Below are positions 57,266 through 64,000 of a stretch of 64,000 bases of DNA, in pieces. The notes under the pieces were generated by a model, which saw only the letters and a program-made list of their open reading frames with translations, did not search any database and was not told the origin of the DNA. The DNA comes from Heterocephalus glaber (Eukaryota; Chordata; Mammalia; Rodentia; Bathyergidae), in NCBI RefSeq assembly GCF_000247695.1, contig NW_004624730.1:37509409-37573408 (forward strand). Reading direction: 5' to 3'. A program made the position numbers and the translations under genes. Numbering within the stretch: the stretch's first letter is position 1; each line of letters opens with the position of its first letter.

Positions 57266-57985
57266 TGACGTGGGGCAAAGTTGGGACAGTTTGCTAAGAG
57301 ATCTGGTGAAATTCTAGAAGTGAGAGATCTTCAAGGAGGAAAACCCATGAAGTAGTACTGTTCTTATTTATTAACCCAGAATAGCTATTTTCTCTCTTTT
57401 CAGTGGTTGAAATAATTAAAAATACTAACATCAAGAGGCAAGGAACAAGAGATACTACACATCTCACTCTGTTTCATTTAGTGTTTATAGACATCCCATT
57501 ACTTAGCATTTATTTTTCTCTTTCGTCTTCAAAACAATTCAGAAATTGATTTTGTTATTTGGATTCAGGGAGATGTATCATAATTTATTTTTAATTATTT
57601 ATGAATAATGAAAATGGAAAACTCTTTAAGAACAGATTATCTTAAATGTAAACACACACAATCACACATTTCAGAGTACATATGTGGCCTCAGTTTTTTC
57701 CTCTGCTGGAATCTCATCTGAGACCATTTAATTTCAAGGGCTGGTATTGGTAAGCTATGGTAAAATTTCTTTTCACACAGAATCGAATGGAACTTCCATA
57801 TTGCTAAATTATGTTGAGATTTTATTTAATGCAATTGGAAGAGGACCTATGGAAAGTATAGAGGTTGGAACTTTATTTTCCTTATTAAAACTATTGGCTT
57901 TAAGTAAAAGACAATGCAGATTTCAAACAAACAATCTAGAAAAGTTTGGGGTGTTTATTCACTTTTTTTAAAAAGTAGGAAACAT
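57266..57985. other. Unassigned intron sequence
   Basis: Nothing supported. Confidence 0.4.
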
Positions 57986-58073
57986 GGGCCAGGATTTAGC
58001 TCAGTGGTTCCGGCGCCTGCCTCGCAAGCGCAAGGTCCCCCAGTTCGATCCCTGGTATCAAAAAAAAAAAAAA
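57986..58073 (+). repeat. ID-type SINE, near consensus, with target duplication
   Basis: GGGCCAGGATTTAGCTCAGT, GGTTCCGGCGCCTGCCTCGC, AGTTCGATCCCTGGTATC and an A tail. TAGGAAACAT occurs on both sides. A young copy with CpGs retained. Confidence 0.95.
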
Positions 58074-58109
58074 GCAAAATATAGGAAACATTTTTCATAT
58101 AAGCTTTCT

Positions 58110-58335
58110 TTAATAACTTTTAATTTTTGAATAATTTTAGATTTACAGAAAAGTTATAAAGATAATACAAAAAGCTCCCAAATAACCTTCACCAACTTCC
58201 TCTAATGTTGGCCTTTAATATAATTGTGGTACATTTGTCAAAACCAGGACATGGACATAGCACAATATTGTAACCTAAACTAAACTACAGAGTTTACTTG
58301 GATTTACATTAGCTTTTAAACTTAAAAATTGATGT
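58110..58335 (-). mobile_element. Old L1 3' UTR fragment (antisense)
   Basis: TTTGAATAATTTTAGATTTA, CAGAAAAGTTATAAAGATAA, CAAATAACCTTCACCAACTT, GTGGTACATTTGTCAAAACC match an antisense L1M-type 3' region. Confidence 0.8.
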
Positions 58336-58504
58336 TAAAACTATTCTTCAAGTGTAATAAATAATATACGCTTGTGGCTATATCTTCAGGAGGGAGACAA
58401 GAGTTAGATCCCTCCCTATCCTACATCACCATATGGTACAAAGTCCTAAGCATGGAATCCATGGAGGTTTTGCTAGTGTGTATACTTTGTAAGTGTATTT
58501 TTGT

Positions 58505-58715
58505 TTTGTTTCATTTTGTTTTTGAAGTAGTGAGGATCAAATCTAGTGGTTCTGTACCCCTGACCTACATTCCCAACCTCTCCCACTTCCTTTAAATATT
58601 TTTATTTTAAGACAGCATCTCATTAAGTTGCCCAGGCTGGCCTGGAACTTATGATCCTCCTGCCTCAGCTTCCAGAGTAGTTGAGATTAGAGATGTTCAT
58701 CACTGTGCCCAGCTA
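58505..58715 (-). repeat. B1-dID composite SINE
   Basis: ID half GAAGTAGTGAGGATCAAATC, ACCTACATTCCCAACC, linker, then B1 half AAGACAGCATCTCATTAAGT, TGCCCAGGCTGGCCTGGAAC, CACTGTGCCCAGCTATA. Confidence 0.85.
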
Positions 58716-58744
58716 TATTTGCATTTTTTGTTTATTTGTTTCAT

Positions 58745-58888
58745 TTTGTTTTTGATACCACTGTGTGGTTCAAGTTCAAGGACTACCTTGAACTCACAGT
58801 ATAGTTCAGGCTGGCCTTGAACTCTCCATCTTGCTGACTCAACCTCCCAAGTGGTGGGATTACAGCCATGCCCAACCACACCGGGTTT
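58745..58888 (-). repeat. B1 SINE (antisense), with a short ID-like 5' scrap
   Basis: TTTGATACCACTGTGTGGTT then CTTGAACTCACAGTATAGTT, CAGGCTGGCCTTGAACTCTC, GGTGGGATTACAGCCATGCC. It creates the spurious 142-codon minus-strand frame 58783-59211. Confidence 0.8.
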
Positions 58889-60431
58889 ATACATTTGTTG
58901 TAAAGACAGTCTCCTGGCCCCTTTGCCAGCCAGGTTGCCTTTCCTAGGCCTCTCCTATAGGGAACTCCACAGCTGCCTCTGAAGTAGCCAACTTGGGTCA
59001 TGAAGGGGCAAAAGAGAAGTGTGGGTAAAGAGAAAAGCACACAGCCTGAGAATATGGCTCTAGTCAGGGTGGAGGGAGTGAGGGGCTGCCTGGTGAGTCC
59101 CCAAGTGTAGAGATAATCTGCATACTTGTCCACAATCAGCTTTCCAAGTGGGCTGCGGATAGCCACAGATTGTCTCTGTTCTTTGCCTCCCTGACATCCA
59201 AATGTTTTCATTGTTTTTAAACTAGGAAATAGCTCTTCAGCTTGGGAGTTTACTTCTTCAAAGTTAAGCTTCTGGTGGGATTGTGAAGGCTCTGTGAGTG
59301 TGTGGGATGAAAGTCCTAGCAGAAGGAGTAAATTACAGTTACTAACAGAGAGGGAAGCAGCCTGTGGAACAAATGGCCCTCATGTTGTAAAAGGACCAGG
59401 TTACTCAAGAATATGTTTGGAGATTTCACAGAATGGAAATAGTAGAGAAAGAATTTGAGACTCTTGCAGGATAGAAAGAGGAAGGTAAATTGGCACATTA
59501 GGTTTTTCAACATTTGTTGACCGACCAAATGATTAGAATTTCTTAAACTATGAATGGGCCCCAGGCATAGTACATCACCAATAGGATGTCGCCATGACTC
59601 AGTGAATTCTCATAAGGAGGGTTTCCTGATTACTCATTCTCTGTCTTTGACTGACTGAATCAGTGAATTCCTCTTAAGACTTGCTAAAATTCTTTTCCTA
59701 ATTACATGTTGATGTGTTGTAGATTATGATAGTACTAACATTTCTTTCAGCAAAACTGAGTGTTTTCTAGGCCAAAATATTTTGAATGGGTGCTTCAATT
59801 TATATACTCCTTGCAGTTCTTTAGATACTCTGCTTAGGGACTGGACTTACTGGCATTGCCAATAGTCTTAGGCTCTTCCTTCAATAATAGGTATGGTGGG
59901 TTTGGGGCCCAGCATGAGATACCCTTCCTAATAACTTCCAATTATGTTTTGTGTGTGCCTGTTCTGTGTGCTTTTTGGTAGGAGTGGTAGGAGGGTTATT
60001 ACAAGCAGCCAATCCATGTTCTGAGAGCTTCTCCCGTGGCTCTGCCATGAGTGGAAGGAGTTCTCCCTGTAAGATTCTCAGGGAAGTCAGAGGTCCTGCA
60101 GAATCCATGTCTTGAGGGGCTATGGCTGCAGCATCTGTTTCCCACTTCTGTTCCCTTCCTGGGTTTCTGCTTATTTCTGAGGTACTGCTCCAGTGCCTTC
60201 CTCCTGTCAATTCTGTGGCTTTATGTGAATGAGTTGGGTTTATTGCTTAAAGGTGGGGAACCCTGATAACAGCAGCAGTCTCTTGGCATAGGACTCAAGT
60301 TCAAATCATGACAGCTGTAGGCCCAGTATCACTAAATAGAAATATTTCACTGAGTCATCAAATACTGAAGCTGTGATGGACTTGGGAGCCCAGCTGGCCC
60401 AATCTCCTTCACTTTAAAAGTGAGGAAATAA
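58889..60431. other. Unassigned intron sequence
   Basis: 59560-59720 is repeat-free with a TGACTCA AP-1-like site (about 59595) and a TGACTGACTGAATCAGTGAA stretch. 60380-60430 has a MIR-like end (AAAAGTGAGGAAATAAGG) next to the ID SINE. No gene is supported. Confidence 0.35.
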
Positions 60432-60520
60432 GGGCCGGGGATTTAGCTCAGTGGCGCCGCACCTGCCTCACAAGCACAAGGTCCTGAGTTCAATCCCCTG
60501 TACCGGACAGAAAAAAAAAA
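60432..60520 (+). repeat. ID-type SINE
   Basis: GGGCCGGGGATTTAGCTCAG, GTGGCGCCGCACCTGCCTCA, GAGTTCAATCCCCTGTACC and an A tail. Only a few changes from the consensus. Confidence 0.95.
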
Positions 60521-61054
60521 GTGGGGGGAGGGAATAAACACACATAGTGAAAGAGATGTGTGAAGTATCATAAATCAGACACATCACATTGACACCCTAC
60601 ACATATATCTTAGAGCTCATCTGTCCCAGGGCATCTTGTCCACACACCTTTGCTCTATTCTGCATACTCTCTGACCTCTGGTTCCTATTTTTGGGAAGAC
60701 TGGGCAAAACTGAGGCTGGCAGCAGTGACCCTGGAAAGGACCAAAGATAACTGGACCACATAGGGATTCATCCTGAAGCTTTGGGGATATCAATACCAAG
60801 ATTCACTGGAGAGCTGAATCATAAGTAGTTTGCTGAAGTCACGGGTGTACACTGTGCTCTCTGCTGGCCTCCAGATGGGTCCTCTTGATGCACTGTGACT
60901 TTGTATAAGGAAGTGGTATGTTAGCAGGCTCTGGAACCAGACAACACCTCCTCATGATTACTAGTGTAAAAACAATTAGTCTGTGAAATACATCTCATAT
61001 TTTTCATCTGAATTAAAGATTGTTTTCTAACCATTTCTAATTTTGTAGAAACTA

Positions 61055-61056
<2 letters not shown>
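60521..61056. other. Unassigned intron sequence
   Basis: Nothing supported. Confidence 0.4.

Positions 61057-61087
<31 letters not shown>
61057..61087. repeat. (TG)n microsatellite
   Basis: About 15 uninterrupted TG units. Unlike the GT run at 21752 it is not inside a recognisable SINE. Confidence 0.95.
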
Positions 61088-61089
<2 letters not shown>

Positions 61090-61264
61090 TCTAAGTGTAA
61101 CAAGGCCCTAAATTCTGAAGGGGTAGACGTTTTGAATCCATTTTGCAGCAAGTTATACATTAAAATTGTTTATTTGAATCTTTTTAGCAAAACATAGTTC
61201 ACAAAATGACATCTGCCAAAAATTTCCTTAATGTGTCGTAAGTTTTTCCTCATGGCTACATTCA

Positions 61265-61430
61265 ATCCATAAATATATATTGAATACCTATTAGTGTTAG
61301 ATGTGGAGGATAAATGTGAGCAGAAGCTGACATGGAGCTGTCTCAGTATAGAGCTTCTTACCCTCATGGAGTTTGCAGTCACACACTGTGAAGAATTTAA
61401 ATCACATGAGCACAAAGATGTGTTGGCATT
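61265..61430 (-). repeat. L2 LINE 3' end fragment (antisense)
   Basis: AATCCATAAATATATATTGA, ATACCTATTAGTGTTAGATG, TCTTACCCTCATGGAGTTTG, CAGTCACACACTGTGAAG is the inverted L2 3' terminus. Confidence 0.7.
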
Positions 61431-61601
61431 TCCAGAGAGGGGATGGCTCTGTGAGAAGTGCAGGGACACACAAATTCTCACTAAGAAGTTGCTTGTCATT
61501 TCTTCCCACCACAGAATTTCTCTGTGGCACAGGCCTATCTACCCTTCACCAACCTTCCCTCTAATTATAAAAGAGAAAACATGTTCACATTTTGTGCCCT
61601 G

Positions 61602-61603
61602 TA

Positions 61604-61639
<36 letters not shown>
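61602..61639. repeat. (AAT)n microsatellite
   Basis: About 12-13 uninterrupted TAA/AAT units. It creates the poly-Asn in the spurious 137-codon frame at 61294-61707. Confidence 0.95.
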
Positions 61640-61640
<1 letters not shown>

Positions 61641-61750
61641 CTATAGCTTACTGGGGGCCTACTGTGCCCCAGCACTGAGCCTGCTATTTTTCATTTATTG
61701 TACCTAAATGCTCATGTTGGAGTAGGTGGACACTATTCGTCTCATTACAA

Positions 61751-62246
61751 ACGTATTAGTCAGCTTTCCATCATTGTGACAAAATACCTGACATATTACT
61801 TAAAGGAAGATAGGTTTGTTTTGGCTCACAATTTCAGAGGTTTCAGTCCATGGCCATCCAGCTGTATTACTTTTAGGCCTGTGGCCAGGCAGAAACATCA
61901 TGGCCGAAGAGCATGCTGGAGAAAAGCTGCTCACTTCATGACAGCCAGAAAGCAGAGAAAAAGGGAAAGAGCCTGGCAGACAGAAAGGGGCTAGGGACCA
62001 AGAATACTTCCCAAGGTCATGTCCCATGATCCACTCCCTTCAGCTGAGATCTACTTCCTGTTTCTGTCACCTCCCAATAGTGTTATCAAATTATGTTCTC
62101 ATCAGTGGATTAATCCACTGTTGAGTTAGAGCCCTTGTTATCTGATCCATTCTCTAAGCTCCATCACCTCTGAACATTGCTGCGTTGTGTACCAACCCCT
62201 CAACATATGAGTCTTTGGAAGACACTTTGTATTTAGACCATAACAA
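61751..62246 (-). mobile_element. Solo LTR, ERVL-MaLR type, nearly complete
   Basis: ATTAGTCAGCTTTCCATCAT, GTGACAAAATACCTGACATA, TTTCAGAGGTTTCAGTCCAT, CAGAAACATCATGGCCGAAG, CACTTCATGACAGCCAGAAA, ending TTAGACCATAACA. At about 490 bases it is the longest LTR copy here and the best guide to the family. No internal retroviral sequence is attached. Confidence 0.8.
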
Positions 62247-62444
62247 CGGACAATGAAGCTCACAGTTATGGCGAAACCACAGAAATAATGCAGGTCCCTT
62301 TGGCTGCAAAGGTCATGTGCTTTCTTTCCATTTTTAGGCACAAAGTACTACAGTGAATATGTGGAAGTTAGCCTCCTTGACCTTGATCGCACAATAACTA
62401 TTCTCTACTAATAGCTATGGTCACATCTGAATATCTGTGCTCTT

Positions 62445-62550
62445 GGCTGGGGATTTAGCTCAGTGGTTCCACCGCCTACCTTGAAAGCACAAGGTCCAGA
62501 GTTCAAGCCCAGTACCAAAAAACAACGACAACAACAAAAACAATACCTTC
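62445..62550 (+). repeat. ID-type SINE with (AAC)n-like tail
   Basis: GGCTGGGGATTTAGCTCAGT, GGTTCCACCGCCTACCTTGA, GAGTTCAAGCCCAGTACC, then an AACAACGACAACAAC tail grown from the poly(A). 62247-62444 is unassigned. Confidence 0.9.
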
Positions 62551-63164
62551 TTATACCTATATGCTTCTGTTTGAGCCTTTTTAATAAATGAAAACTTTTC
62601 CTTAATTAATTGAAAATTTATTTGAATGTAAGTGCATGACTTTACGTTCTTTTTGTTTCAAAGATCTTCACAACCACCTCTGTGCTTACTTAAATGGCAA
62701 AATATTTCTCTCGATATATTGACTTGAAGGCATTTGAATGATCCTCAGGTTTAGCAGAGCCTCAGAGAGGTTAACTGGTGCATTTGAGGTGGTCCTGAAG
62801 TGTTGCTCTCCTGACACCCAGTCCAGAGTGGGCTGTTCCTGGTAAACTGATATACATGTGGAAGAGGACTGTGGGTCCCTGAGGTTATGGGCAACCCTGA
62901 GTGGAAGGGGCATGCCTGGTGAGCCCTTGCCACTGATGGAGCTCACACCTGGAGATCACTCCTCCCAGAAGTTCTGAAACCACATTCAGAAATGGCAATA
63001 GCTGTGACAGTAGGTCAAGGACACAAAACAAAACAAAATCCTCTCACCCAAAGGAAAACTAGGTTGGGAGGGGTAAAACTTGGGGTAAGGGATGTTCAGG
63101 CTATCGCTGAATTCACTACCTTCTGTGATTTTTTTCCCCCCTCGGTAACTCAGTAGCTGCACTC
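62551..63164. other. Unassigned intron sequence
   Basis: Nothing supported. The minus-strand frames at 62686 and 62751 have no known domains. Confidence 0.4.
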
Positions 63165-63440
63165 TGTTAGACACTAGGGAGACAAGCTAGATATTATCTG
63201 TGTCCAAATGGCATTTATTTTGGTAATGGAGATGAACATTAAACAAATTCCTCTTTTACTTATGTAACATCTGGGATAAATGCTGTGAAGGAGAGGTTCA
63301 GGATACTATGGAAACTGACTGGGCCACCTGCAGAGGCAGTGCTAAGAGATTGACAGCAGAATGGAGACCTGAGGAGCTTCTGGGAGCCAAGTGAAAGATA
63401 AGAGGCAAGAAAGACCTAGAACAGGGAATTTGAAGAGGTT
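63165..63440 (-). repeat. L2 LINE 3' fragment (antisense), diverged
   Basis: GACACTAGGGAGACAAGCTA, GAGATGAACATTAAACAAAT, GATAAATGCTGTGAAGGAGA resembles the inverted L2 3' region. Tentative. 63441-64000 is unassigned. Confidence 0.5.
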
Positions 63441-64000
63441 TGTGGAAACTGAAGCCAGGAGGACTCTGGCCAAAATCATTCTTTTCTAGCAAACACATTC
63501 CAGACGTGTACCTCATATATAGAACTTTCTAATACTTCTAAAAGCCATTTTGTACACAGCAAAATAACTTAGCAGTTTTCCTACAGTTTATTGAAAACTT
63601 TATGCATCAGAAAGCTCAATTATAGGCATACTTCTGGAAATGCCATCACTTTATACCTGGAAAAGTAGGGTGGGGTGGGGAATAGAGCCTTTTAGGGAAC
63701 TACATGGGAAGAAGCTATTTTAATTCAGTTGTGAATTAATGTTGAACTTCTCTGGCTCCTGAAACTTGTTGAATATTTTGGCTTTGGGAGTTGGCTCCAT
63801 ATTCATGGAGTTTTCTATTAGGTCTCCTAGATTGTTATGAGCTGAGAACATGTTAAAACAGAAGCTCCCATGAGATCACCTAAGGCTTTAGGCACACCAA
63901 CCCAGCATGGGGCACAGATGATGGCATGCCATGTAGTCACAGATTGAGGGGAGAAGGTCAGGCATTCTAATGCCAGCCATGTGAGCACTCTGCCCTTAGA

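Larger units (their letters stand above)
46812..64000 (+). other. SCHIP1: SCHIP1 intron sequence downstream of the exon
   Basis: It starts with the consensus donor GTAAGT directly after the TCC codon. The next SCHIP1 exon should begin with codons for AQKNERES (from memory of the family). I do not find that segment in any listed frame up to 64000, so the intron continues past the window. It is rich in SINEs, L1/L2 remnants and one MaLR LTR. Confidence 0.8.

Noticed and set aside
57986..58073. ID elements as functional tRNA genes
   Set aside because: They keep A- and B-box-like motifs, but the tRNA cloverleaf is not preserved, they end in A tails, and they are flanked by target duplications. 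They are SINE copies.
58783..59211. A 142-codon minus-strand frame
   Set aside because: Part of it translates an antisense B1 SINE. The rest has no known domain.
61294..61707. A 137-codon frame with poly-Asn
   Set aside because: It spans an antisense L2 fragment and an (AAT)n microsatellite.
1..64000. CRISPR arrays, bacterial operons, insertion sequences or phage
   Set aside because: No spaced direct repeats, no long prokaryotic-type frames, and abundant mammalian SINEs, LINEs and LTRs.

Overview
This is a mammalian, almost certainly rodent, genomic window of AT-rich intron sequence packed with interspersed repeats, with one CpG island and one recognisable coding exon. The rodent call rests on many tRNA-Ala/ID-type SINEs, B1 monomers with the internal duplication, composite B1-dID dimers and many ERVL-MaLR LTRs. 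The ID consensus here (A box 'TTAGCTCAGTGG', then 'TTCCGGCGCCTGCCTCGCAAG') together with B1-dID points away from mouse, rat or guinea pig. It would fit a beaver-like (Castorimorpha) rodent, but this species-level call is from memory and weak.

The only protein-coding sequence I can support is a 684-bp, phase-0 internal exon of SCHIP1 (schwannomin-interacting protein 1; also part of the IQCJ-SCHIP1 read-through gene) at 46128-46811 on the + strand. It has a clean polypyrimidine/AG acceptor and a GTAAGT donor, and lies inside a CpG island of about 44.9-47.1 kb with GC boxes. The island may be an alternative promoter. Everything upstream (1-46127) and downstream (46812-64000) is read as SCHIP1 intron. 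The exon encoding the usual SCHIP1 N-terminus and the exons encoding its C-terminal coiled coil are not in the window.

Layout: 0-10 kb is an LTR-rich block with a nested L1, a 193-bp SPIN-like hAT MITE and old L1 and L2 pieces. 10-33 kb is ordinary intron with L1, L2, MIR, B1 and ID copies. 33.5-37.1 kb is a cluster of ID and B1-dID insertions that also holds a 36-nt 5' half of tRNA-Val flanked by target-site duplications. 37.6-38.6 kb is a long L2 fragment. 41.9-43.3 kb has a MIR split by an LTR, an ID insertion and an antisense L2. 44.9-47.1 kb is the CpG island and exon. 47-64 kb is downstream intron with a candidate conserved element near 47.6-47.8 kb and further SINE, L1, L2 and LTR insertions.

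I found no prokaryotic-type system, CRISPR array or intact functional RNA gene. The most unusual items are the SPIN-like transposon remnant, whose family is known for horizontal transfer, and the tailless tRNA-Val half retropseudogene.
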